Shown in pieces: positions 8,972 through 16,521 of a stretch of DNA of 42,359 nt. The position numbers and the translations under genes were made by a program. Origin of the DNA: Lachnospiraceae bacterium. Lineage in GTDB: Bacteria; Bacillota; Clostridia; Lachnospirales; Lachnospiraceae. Every line of letters starts with the position of its first letter. Position 1 is the stretch's first letter. The stretch lies in assembly GCA_900759665.1 (NCBI GenBank), contig CAAEWE010000067.1, positions 1-42,359 on the forward strand, in the 5' to 3' direction. The notes beneath the pieces were generated by a model. That model had not been told where the DNA came from, made no database searches, and was given only the letters and a program-made list of their open reading frames with translations.

Positions 8972-9000
8972 GCTATATACGATTTTTTGCTGTTTGTCAA
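8972..9000 (-). promoter_or_regulatory. possible distal promoter of the ATPase/ABC-2 operon
   Basis: A perfect TTGACA (9000-8995), a 17-base spacer and TATAGC (8977-8972) on the minus strand, about 150 bases before the ATPase start. The stretch 8825-9174 otherwise holds only the proximal promoter and the terminator at 9086-9144. Confidence 0.4.
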
Positions 9001-9085
9001 ATCAAAGGATGCAGTTGTTCTTTTCGATTTTTTTCGCCCTTGTTCGCATTGCGTTACGCACATTTTCCTATACACGAAAAAGAAA

Positions 9086-9144
9086 AATGTTCCGTAATAT
9101 ATAACGCATATATTTTGTATAGCGTTATTATATCACGGAACATT
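9086..9144 (-). terminator. long hairpin terminator after the glycosidase gene
   Basis: Arms of about 22 bases, AATGTTCCGTAATATATAACGC and an almost perfect complement ending CGGAACATT, enclose a 14-base AT loop. On the minus strand the stem is followed by TTTTCTTTTTC, and it lies 30 bases after the glycosidase stop. It is longer than most intrinsic terminators. Confidence 0.7.
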
Positions 9145-9174
9145 CCATGTATTTTTTAAGAATTCCTTACGAAT

Positions 9175-12100
9175 TTATTTTATAATTTTCATTGACTTTA
9201 CGTATCCTGTTTTGCCGGTAAACAGCTTTTTGTATGCTGTCACGTTCTTCTTGCCACAGGAGATCTTTGCCTTTCCGGAAATTCCCTTGATGGCATTTTT
9301 GCCAACCTTTTTCAATCCGGAGGATTTGATCACAATCTTCTTCAAAGCTTTATCCTTTGCAAATGCTTCTTTGCCAATAGAGGTAACATTTTTACCAATC
9401 GTCACTTTGGTAAGGCTTCTGCAGCCTGCAAATACTTTGTCGGATACCTCGGTTACGCGGAAGGTCTGTGCAGCTCCTGCCGCTGTAGTTTTCACGGAAG
9501 CAGGGATCACTGCTGTTTTACATTTCTTGTCGGATACCTTCTGCAGAGCCACCGTCTTGGCTACCGTATCGGTTACCACATAAACCATACCCTTTATCGT
9601 GAAGGAAGATCCCTTGCTGACCGATGGATTTTGTGCCGGCTGTGGTTCCTGTGTTGGTACAGCCGACGGCTGCGCTGCCGGTGCGGCTGTTGGCACAAAA
9701 CTTGATGCCGGTGTCTGTGCCGGATCCGAAGATGGTGCCTGTGACTGTGCCGGATCGGAGGATGTTGCCGGCTCCGTTGTTTCTGTCGCCGGTGTTTTAT
9801 TGTCCATCAGAGAACCCGGAAGCTCATCCTCCGGCAGACCGGTTTCCGTTCCGGACTTTGGTTCTATGGCAATCTCCTCTCCTTCATATACGGAACCGGT
9901 CACTGCTACGGCATCCACTGCAATGCCGCCGCTTACCACTTCAATCGTTACGGTATGCTCCGTATCCTCCAGACCACTGATCTGATATGCCGTGCACATA
10001 TTATCTGCCTCCCACAGAGAATCATTCTGTTTATAGGAAGCTCCATCTACCGTAACATTGAGCTTAGCGGCATCTGCTTTGTTATAACCCAGAAGCTCCA
10101 GACCGGTTCCCTGAAAGGTATATGTCAGGGACGCTCCAGCCCCGGTACTGTAAGAAGCACTTCTCTGGTATACATACATTTTCTGATTGGCACAGGTGCG
10201 TGACCACTTGTCATTATAAACCAGCTTTGCGTTCTTCTCCGGTGTCAGATCATAGGTCTCCATGTTATCAATATATTCCTTATAATATGGTGCATATCCC
10301 TTGATCTTTGTCACCGCCAGATTATCAAACCGTGTATATGAATTGCCACAGCCGATGGCAACACGTCCGGATGTAATTGGATTTGCATCCTCATAGTCTG
10401 CAATCAAAGTATCATTGATATACGCCTTGATCACGTTTCCTTCCCCGCGAAGCTTAAGCTGGAACCAGGTTCCCGGAGTAACCTTGGATACATCCACAGA
10501 GCCTGTTGCAAGCTCCTCGCCCTTATTGGCCGTGGAACCAAATTTTGCACGATAGAGCACCCATGTGCCATCATCATTGACCTTCAGAGAATAACCGGAA
10601 TTGTTGGAAATATTCTGGGTTCTTCCGGTCTGACGGATACCAATCTGTGCATACTGCTTATCTGCTGCTCTCTCAAATAATGCATCAATAGAAGCGGTAT
10701 AATTTGTCCAGCGAAAATCACCGATCAGCGTCTCAGGATCACCGTTGTTCCATGCCCCGCCAATACCGTTTGACTGCTTATCTAGCTGCTGGCGCAGAAC
10801 ATGGTTGCCGTTTCCGCTCTTATAAACTTCAAATGCTCCGTTTAATGTGTGGGTGTAACGTGCCATTGCACCCTTTTCACCACCACGGGATGTGATATAA
10901 TCTTCTGTCCCGCCGGTGAAACCGCCTTTGCCGTCAAGAACCGGAACAGTCTTGCCGGTGTACTCAAAATCATCGGCATACAGATAACCGCTCTCCGTAT
11001 CCTGGATATCTCCGGTCGCATCGGTATCAAGAACAGTACGTTCCCCCTCTACCGGAAGTGCCTTTGTATGCTCCTCACTGTCTGAAACATCCAGAGAAGT
11101 TACGGTTACTGTGGAATTTGGCTTCACTTCAAAGGAATAAACGCCGTCTGCATCCGCAGATAACTCATCAATACATTTCATATAATTCTCATTGAACGCA
11201 CCCTCATCTGCTGCTCTCGTCTCCCAGAGCTCCAGCTTCTGATCTGCATTCAGTTTCATGTTTTTGGTCTGAAGCGTATATGTCATCGGATACTCACTGT
11301 CATTTACGATCACAGTGGAGAAATTGCTCTTATCCGGTGCTGCCAGCGTCATGTAGTTTTCTCCGCCCCCGCGGCCGTCCACCGCATTGCTTCCACTGCC
11401 GGCCTCCTGATAAGCAGATGCCTTGCTTGCAGAAGGTACTCCACGCCAGATTCCTGCTGTATTGGACTCATTCTCCCAGCCTGTTACCGCAAATTTGCTG
11501 ATGTGGGCAAGCACCAGAAGTCCTGCATCATAATGCATCCAGCCGGACCATGGATCCCTTGCAGAAAGCAGCTCCTTGAAAGAATACTGGGCTCCTTCAT
11601 AATAAGAACCGATCGCCGGCTGATAGATCACATGACTCCGGCGTGATTCCACAAAACTCTTGATGACGGTATTTCCCATTTCCAGTGCACTTCCGGAACC
11701 ACCGATCCCGGTACCCTCTACGGTCGGAGCTTTGTCCGTGGTAGACGGGCGAAATGCGGAATTGGAAAAGGTTGCCTGCTCCTCACTGTTCCACACTTCC
11801 TTGTCAATCTCTTCTGCCAGCCACTTCATTCCGCCGTTATGGTCATCCCATGTCTTGTAATGATAACCAACCACATCCACGGCATTCATAAAGTCCTTAT
11901 CACTCTTTAACTTTTCTGCGACCTGATCACTGACCTCATTTGCCTCATCGGATACCACAAGCTTGATCTGATGGAACAATGCCCGCTCCTTCTCATCCGG
12001 AATGGTCTCGGCATTTTCAGCAGCGATCCATTTTGCAAAGTTCTTAGTCCGGTCAACATCACTGCTGCTCCACGCCTCATTTGTGTTTGGATTGATATAA

Positions 12101-12678
12101 TCCACCATATAACCATACTGCTCATAAGCTGCCAGAATACTCTGCTTATACCAGGTATATTTGTCCTCATCGGTCTTTACCCATGCAGGAGTACGCCAGC
12201 ACAAAATGCTGACTTTTAGATCCGGGTTGATCTTTTTGGCATCCGCAGCAAGCTGCCAGCCCGGATTACGGAGAACATTTGCCTTCTCGCCCTTTGTTCT
12301 CATCGTGGCACTTTCCGAACCGGTAGAATTGTTACGATCATTTCCCATTTCCAGCTTTACATGGGTAAAGACCGGATATTGTCCACCAAATAAATACTGC
12401 ATCATTTCTGCATATTTCTCCGGATTTTGTGATTTGTAATCCATCAGAAGATCACTGGTGGAATTGGCACTTAACATACCAAAGCCTTTATATGTCAGAC
12501 CATTGACATTGTCTGCCTTAATGTCATTGCCATCGATCACAATGCTGCCTGTTTTTGTTTCCACTGCTGCCCCTTTCCCAGAAGATGCACTCACCCCTGC
12601 GATCCCCACATTACCCGTCAGGATCATAGAAACACTGAGCAGACATGCTCCTGCCCGTTTCAAAATTTTTTTTGCCAT
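9175..12678 (-). CDS. secreted galactocerebrosidase-like glycosidase (GH59-type) with lectin, carbohydrate-binding and LRR_5-like regions (1167 aa)
   Basis: A signal peptide covers residues 1-31 (KKILKRAG, hydrophobic core, GVSASS). The catalytic part (about 60-540) follows the galactocerebrosidase pattern: YKGFGMLSANSTSDLL, THVKLEMGNDRNNSTGSE, the acid/base in YINPNTNE (Glu201), the nucleophile in VWNSEE (Glu299), and ARDPWSGWMHYDAGLLVLAH. In GH59 the two catalytic glutamates sit in WNE and WSSED. A lectin-like domain (about 610-800), a galactose-binding-like module (about 805-925), a Pro/Ala/Ser/Thr linker (about 945-1020) and a BspA-like leucine-rich tail (about 1060-1167) follow. I chose the ATG at 12678 because AAGGAGG precedes it; the longer frame has no signal peptide. 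It probably removes beta-galactose from host or plant glycans. GH30 is the alternative. Confidence 0.75.
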   Translation of the reverse strand: MAKKILKRAGACLLSVSMILTGNVGIAGVSASSGKGAAVETKTGSIVIDGNDIKADNVNGLTYKGFGMLSANSTSDLLMDYKSQNPEKYAEMMQYLFGGQYPVFTHVKLEMGNDRNNSTGSESATMRTKGEKANVLRNPGWQLAADAKKINPDLKVSILCWRTPAWVKTDEDKYTWYKQSILAAYEQYGYMVDYINPNTNEAWSSSDVDRTKNFAKWIAAENAETIPDEKERALFHQIKLVVSDEANEVSDQVAEKLKSDKDFMNAVDVVGYHYKTWDDHNGGMKWLAEEIDKEVWNSEEQATFSNSAFRPSTTDKAPTVEGTGIGGSGSALEMGNTVIKSFVESRRSHVIYQPAIGSYYEGAQYSFKELLSARDPWSGWMHYDAGLLVLAHISKFAVTGWENESNTAGIWRGVPSASKASAYQEAGSGSNAVDGRGGGENYMTLAAPDKSNFSTVIVNDSEYPMTYTLQTKNMKLNADQKLELWETRAADEGAFNENYMKCIDELSADADGVYSFEVKPNSTVTVTSLDVSDSEEHTKALPVEGERTVLDTDATGDIQDTESGYLYADDFEYTGKTVPVLDGKGGFTGGTEDYITSRGGEKGAMARYTHTLNGAFEVYKSGNGNHVLRQQLDKQSNGIGGAWNNGDPETLIGDFRWTNYTASIDALFERAADKQYAQIGIRQTGRTQNISNNSGYSLKVNDDGTWVLYRAKFGSTANKGEELATGSVDVSKVTPGTWFQLKLRGEGNVIKAYINDTLIADYEDANPITSGRVAIGCGNSYTRFDNLAVTKIKGYAPYYKEYIDNMETYDLTPEKNAKLVYNDKWSRTCANQKMYVYQRSASYSTGAGASLTYTFQGTGLELLGYNKADAAKLNVTVDGASYKQNDSLWEADNMCTAYQISGLEDTEHTVTIEVVSGGIAVDAVAVTGSVYEGEEIAIEPKSGTETGLPEDELPGSLMDNKTPATETTEPATSSDPAQSQAPSSDPAQTPASSFVPTAAPAAQPSAVPTQEPQPAQNPSVSKGSSFTIKGMVYVVTDTVAKTVALQKVSDKKCKTAVIPASVKTTAAGAAQTFRVTEVSDKVFAGCRSLTKVTIGKNVTSIGKEAFAKDKALKKIVIKSSGLKKVGKNAIKGISGKAKISCGKKNVTAYKKLFTGKTGYVKSMKIIK

Positions 12679-12723
12679 ATTTTCCTCCTTATATAGAGTG
12701 TATAAAATATTGATACTAACTGT

Positions 12724-12753
12724 ATTATACGCACTCTCATAAGAATCCGGCAA
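12724..12753 (-). promoter_or_regulatory. promoter of the glycosidase gene
   Basis: TTGCCG (12753-12748), an 18-base spacer and a perfect TATAAT (12729-12724) on the minus strand, about 46 bases before the glycosidase start. The mediocre -35 fits a promoter that needs the AraC-type activator encoded upstream. Confidence 0.5.
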
Positions 12754-12802
12754 TCTCAAATTATTCATGCATCCCAGTAATATGAACATTTTTCTATTCA
12801 TA

Positions 12803-12848
12803 AAACGACATGGTACAATTACCATGTCAGGCTTGTACCATGTCGTTT
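12803..12848 (-). terminator. perfect 16-base inverted repeat spanning the araC-type stop codon
   Basis: AAACGACATGGTACAA and its exact complement flank a 14-base loop. The last nine codons of the regulator gene form one arm and its TAA falls at the loop edge. On the minus strand the stem is followed by TTTTATG, a weak T-run. The loop contains a third copy of ACATGGTA. It could be a terminator or attenuator between regulator and glycosidase, or a regulator-binding site. Confidence 0.5.
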
Positions 12849-13649
12849 CCTACAATCGGTCGGGGTTATTCCCTCATATTTTTTAAACACCATCCCAAAA
12901 TACGTGGGATTGTCATACCCCACAGCCTCCCCGATCTGCGCAATACTTTTTGTGGTTGTCAGCAATAGATTTCTCGCAGCCGCCATCCGCCGTCTGGCGA
13001 GATATTCCATGGGACGCATCCTCATTTGTTCCTTAAAGACACGGCAGAAATGCTGTTTTGTCACACCGCTGATCGCTGCAAGTTCCTCCAGGGTAAGATC
13101 CGAAGCATAATTTTCATTCATATATATCACCGCACGCTGCAGGATATCCTTATCTCCGTGTCCACCATACTTTTTGTGTTCCAGCAATGCCTGCCGGATA
13201 CTCATAATATACTCATAGATCAAAACAGAGCAATATTCATCCCCATATAACGGATCCTTCGCCGCCCCTAACAACTGATGAAAGAGCTTCTCAATCTTTT
13301 CATTCACTACGTTTTTCTGATAAACAAAATCCACAAAGCCCAGCCCCTTCATCATTTCTGCTAAATATTCGCCACGAAAAACGATCCAGCAGGTTGTCCA
13401 GTCGTCTTCGATCACAGGGTAATATTCATGGGGAATCCCAGGACCCAGATAACATAAGCTCCCTTTCTCCAAGGTATAGCTGCCTCCTGCCACATGAAAA
13501 TTGCCCCTGCCACTCTGGGTATATAAAAACTGATGGGATACCAGCCCCTCCTCCCGCTTCACATGATACTCAGGCTCCGCAATCCCAATTCCTGACAGAT
13601 AAAACGGCAGACACTTTTGTTTTCCAAGAATCGGATAAATCCACTCCAT
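12819..13649 (-). CDS. AraC-family transcriptional regulator (276 aa)
   Basis: This is a DNA-binding regulator with an N-terminal cupin-like sensing domain (about 25-95, with the metal/sugar-pocket style GSLCYLGPGIPHEYYP) and two C-terminal helix-turn-helix motifs (about 175-272). These include LTLEELAAISGVTKQHFCRVFKEQMRMRPMEYLARRR (described here by its pattern) and IAQIGEAVGYDNPTYFGMVFKKYEGITP. AGGAGGGG precedes the start. It lies 140 bases upstream of the glycosidase gene in the same direction, so the glycosidase is its most likely target, with a breakdown sugar as the likely inducer. The gene ends inside a perfect inverted repeat. Confidence 0.88.
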   Translation of the reverse strand: MEWIYPILGKQKCLPFYLSGIGIAEPEYHVKREEGLVSHQFLYTQSGRGNFHVAGGSYTLEKGSLCYLGPGIPHEYYPVIEDDWTTCWIVFRGEYLAEMMKGLGFVDFVYQKNVVNEKIEKLFHQLLGAAKDPLYGDEYCSVLIYEYIMSIRQALLEHKKYGGHGDKDILQRAVIYMNENYASDLTLEELAAISGVTKQHFCRVFKEQMRMRPMEYLARRRMAAARNLLLTTTKSIAQIGEAVGYDNPTYFGMVFKKYEGITPTDCRKRHGTSLTW

Positions 13650-13705
13650 TGATATTCCCCTCCTGCCCGTTAACTTTTTATGCTGTATATGAAACTTCCG
13701 GTATT

Positions 13706-14242
13706 TTAAACGATTTCGTACTTTTTTAACTGGTTCCGGTAAACCGCATAATCCGGGCAGTACCGTTCTACCTCTGCCCAGAATAATACAGAATGATCCA
13801 TATGCCTCCTGTGAGCTAACTCGTGGACGATCACATAGTCCATGAGCTCTGGAGGCATATAATATAATTGATAATTAAAATTTACATTGCCCTTGGTACT
13901 GCAGCTTCCCCAGCGGGTTTTCTGATTTCTTATGGTGATCCTTCCTACCTGTACATCCATCTTTTCACAATAATAATGCACTCTGTCTGCAAAGACCGCC
14001 CGAATTTTCTTCCATTCCTTCCCGCTGATCTCATCCACCGGCGGTGCCCCTGTGGAGACGGACTGTTCGCGTCGTTTTTCCATCAGTCTGCATTTATGCT
14101 CGATCCAGCTTCTGTGACTGTCGATAAACTCCTGTATCTCCCTCTGAGGCATCCGGAGAGGTGCCCGCACGATCACACTGACGTCCCTTTTGACCTCCAG
14201 ACTGACGGTTTTTCTTCTGGTTTTTATAATCTGAATCTCCAT
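13706..14242 (-). CDS. YgjP-like zinc metallopeptidase (178 aa)
   Basis: A small cytoplasmic protein of the YgjP/WLM-type metallopeptidase family (DUF45). It shows the family words KTRWGSCSTKGNVNFNYQL (about 108-126) and YVIVHELAHRRHMDHS with HELAH at 140-144, followed by FWAEVERYCPDY. The two His and Glu fit a zinc-binding HExxH site, and the later His150 may be the third ligand. The ATG at 14242 follows the pncC-like stop by four bases; a longer frame would overlap that gene widely. The natural substrate of this family is not established. Confidence 0.85.
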   Translation of the reverse strand: MEIQIIKTRRKTVSLEVKRDVSVIVRAPLRMPQREIQEFIDSHRSWIEHKCRLMEKRREQSVSTGAPPVDEISGKEWKKIRAVFADRVHYYCEKMDVQVGRITIRNQKTRWGSCSTKGNVNFNYQLYYMPPELMDYVIVHELAHRRHMDHSVLFWAEVERYCPDYAVYRNQLKKYEIV

Positions 14243-14246
14243 CGCT

Positions 14247-14741
14247 TTATCCCTGCTTTCCGTGAATGATTTCTGCCAGTTTTTCAAATACACGGTCTGC
14301 ATAGAGCTGCTTGATCTCATGACGGCTCTTCCCGGTCACATCGACATTGATCTCATCAACCGATACGTTTTCCTTCCAAATAATACTGAAAAATGCCTGC
14401 CCCTGCACGCTGTCCGCATTATTAGGATCAAGATTTCCTGTAGTTCCGGTAATGCCAATACCGATATCAGTATTTAACTTTTCCCGGGCAGTCTGTGCCA
14501 TTGCTGCAGCACACTCCTTTGAATATACACCGTATGTCTCGATCACTTCCGGATCCACTCCGGTCAGAACCTTTGTTTCATTGAGATATGTCACAAAGCC
14601 TCCCGGAAAAACAGCCGATGCCCCGGAGGTATCCGTGATCATGGATGCGATCATGCCTGACGTGCAGCTCTCCATGGTAGAAATCGTAATATGCCTGTCG
14701 ATCAGGCTGTTAATGATCAAATCCTGCTGTGTCTGTGTCAT
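14247..14741 (-). CDS. pncC: nicotinamide-nucleotide amidohydrolase (PncC/CinA C-terminal domain, 164 aa)
   Basis: This is a stand-alone CinA C-terminal domain. Such enzymes deamidate nicotinamide mononucleotide to nicotinate mononucleotide, recycling pyridine nucleotides in the cytoplasm. Visible motifs are STMESCTSGMIASMITDTSGAS (with the family's Glu-Ser-Cys-Thr-Gly/Ser-Gly core), GGFVTYLNETKVLTGV, YSKECAAAMA and GIGITGTTGNLDPNN. The length is normal for the single-domain form; the N-terminal MoeA-like half of full CinA is absent. It is translated just ahead of the YgjP-like gene (four-base gap), so the two share a transcript. It is divergent from the DUF1846 gene. Confidence 0.88.
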   Translation of the reverse strand: MTQTQQDLIINSLIDRHITISTMESCTSGMIASMITDTSGASAVFPGGFVTYLNETKVLTGVDPEVIETYGVYSKECAAAMAQTAREKLNTDIGIGITGTTGNLDPNNADSVQGQAFFSIIWKENVSVDEINVDVTGKSRHEIKQLYADRVFEKLAEIIHGKQG

Positions 14742-14926
14742 TTTCTGTCACCCCCTGATATATAAAACTATATCATTTCTTTCCGGGAATGAAAAGACAC
14801 ATTCCGTTCAACAAATTCTTTTACGTTTGCTCTGTATTTTTTCTTCTGGGTATGGTATCCTCATATGTGGTACTTTAGATTATAAAATATTCGACAATGT
14901 TCGATTCATTTACGAAGGAGAGTTTC

Positions 14927-16405
14927 ATGAAACGTATTGGCTTTGACAATGATAAATACCTGTCCATGCAGTCGGCGCATATCCGGGAGCGTATTTCCCA
15001 GTTTGGCGATAAGCTTTATCTGGAATTCGGTGGAAAGCTTTTTGATGATTACCATGCTTCCCGTGTTCTGCCTGGCTTTGCACCGGACAGTAAACTGCAG
15101 ATGCTGTTGCAGCTTGCCGATCAGGCAGAAATGATCATATCCATCAACGCTGCGGATATTGAACGCAATAAGATCCGCCACGATCTCGGCATTACCTACG
15201 ATCAGGATGTGATCCGGCTGATCGATGTTTACCGCAAAAAGGGACTTTATGTCAGCAGTGTCGTGATCACACGCTATGCCGGACAGCCTTCCGCAGACCT
15301 GTTCCGGAAGAAGCTGGAGGATATCGGAATCCATGTCTATCACCATTACACCATCGAAGGCTATCCAAACAACGTGGAACATATTGTCAGTGATGAGGGC
15401 TATGGCAAAAACGATTATATCAAAACCAGCCGCCCCCTTGTGATCGTGACCGCTCCGGGACCGGGAAGCGGCAAAATGGCAACCTGTCTGTCGCAGCTTT
15501 ATCATGAAAATAAAAACGGGATCAAAGCCGGCTATGCAAAATTCGAAACCTTCCCTATCTGGAATATCCCGCTGAAACACCCGGTCAATCTTGCCTATGA
15601 AGCAGCTACTGCTGACCTGAACGACGTCAATATGATCGATCCGTTTCATCTGGAAGCTTACGGGGAAACTACGGTCAATTATAACCGTGATATCGAGATC
15701 TATCCGGTAGTTGCTGCCATGTTCGAAGGAATCTACGGACACTGTCCATACAAATCACCAACCGACATGGGCGTAAATATGGCAGGCAACTGCATCATTG
15801 ATGATAACATCTGTCAGGAGGCATCCCGTCAGGAGATCATTCGCAGATATTATCAGTCTCTGAACCGTTTTGTCCGGGATGAAGCTTCCCGGGACGAGGT
15901 CTACAAACAGGAGTTGATCATGAAACAGGCTAAGATCACCGTAAATGACCGCTCTGTCGTTCCTGTTGCAAACAATCTGGCAGCGGAAAACGGTTCTGCT
16001 GCCGCCGCACTAGAACTTTCTGACGGAACAATCGTCACCGGTTCTACCTCCGATCTTTTAGGACCGGCATCCGCAGTTTTATTAAATGCCATCAAGGTAC
16101 TGGGACATATTGACAAAAAGGTTCATCTGATCTCCCGTACCTTTATCGAACCGATCCAGCAGTTAAAAACCGGCTATCTCGGGAGCAGAAATCCCCGCCT
16201 TCACACCGACGAGGTTCTGATCGCACTTTCCATGTGTGCCGTATCGGATCCGAATGCAAAACTTGCCTTGGAACAGCTTCCAAAATTGTCCGGCTGCCAG
16301 CTTCATGTATCTGCCATTTTGTCAGCGATTGATATTAATACCTTCAAAAAGCTTGGCATCGAGCTTACCAACGAGGCGGTCTACGAAGGTGCTGCCAACC
16401 ATTAA
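14927..16405 (+). CDS. DUF1846 family protein (492 aa)
   Basis: A cytoplasmic protein of the DUF1846 family, common in Firmicutes and without a settled function. Recognisable stretches are MKRIGFDNDKYLSMQSAHIRER at the start, LYLEFGGKLFDDYHASRVLPGF, INAADIERNKIRHDLGITYD, the glycine-rich VTAPGPGSGKMATCLSQLYHE (about 179-199, a phosphate-binding-like loop), and GYAKFETFPIWNIPLKHPVN. The start at 14927 has GAAGGAG seven bases upstream; an upstream in-frame ATG (14897) does not. The length matches the family. It stands alone on the plus strand with its own terminator at 16426-16463. The P-loop-like segment suggests nucleotide binding, but that is inference. Confidence 0.85.
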   Translation: MKRIGFDNDKYLSMQSAHIRERISQFGDKLYLEFGGKLFDDYHASRVLPGFAPDSKLQMLLQLADQAEMIISINAADIERNKIRHDLGITYDQDVIRLIDVYRKKGLYVSSVVITRYAGQPSADLFRKKLEDIGIHVYHHYTIEGYPNNVEHIVSDEGYGKNDYIKTSRPLVIVTAPGPGSGKMATCLSQLYHENKNGIKAGYAKFETFPIWNIPLKHPVNLAYEAATADLNDVNMIDPFHLEAYGETTVNYNRDIEIYPVVAAMFEGIYGHCPYKSPTDMGVNMAGNCIIDDNICQEASRQEIIRRYYQSLNRFVRDEASRDEVYKQELIMKQAKITVNDRSVVPVANNLAAENGSAAAALELSDGTIVTGSTSDLLGPASAVLLNAIKVLGHIDKKVHLISRTFIEPIQQLKTGYLGSRNPRLHTDEVLIALSMCAVSDPNAKLALEQLPKLSGCQLHVSAILSAIDINTFKKLGIELTNEAVYEGAANH

Positions 16406-16425
16406 GCAACCGGTGACAACAAAAG

Positions 16426-16463
16426 GACAGGGCATTGAGAATCCCTTTTCTCAATGCCCTGTC
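16426..16463. terminator. bidirectional terminator between DUF1846 and acidic-protein genes
   Basis: A perfect 16-pair stem, GACAGGGCATTGAGAA / TTCTCAATGCCCTGTC, with a 6-base loop. It lies 20 bases after the plus-strand DUF1846 stop, followed by TTATATT, and it also lies downstream of the minus-strand gene 16522-18339 with TTTTGTTG on that side. Confidence 0.8.
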
Positions 16464-16521
16464 TTATATTAACTACATACAGCTTTTCGATTATGCTGTC
16501 CGGTTTAAATATACACGGAAC

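Noticed and set aside
9599..9985. Plus-strand frames rich in Gly/Ala/Pro
   Set aside because: They are shadows of the Pro/Ala/Ser/Thr linker of the secreted glycosidase.
14906..15742. 278-codon minus-strand frame opposite the DUF1846 gene
   Set aside because: The plus-strand frame has a good start signal and family motifs; the antisense frame has neither.
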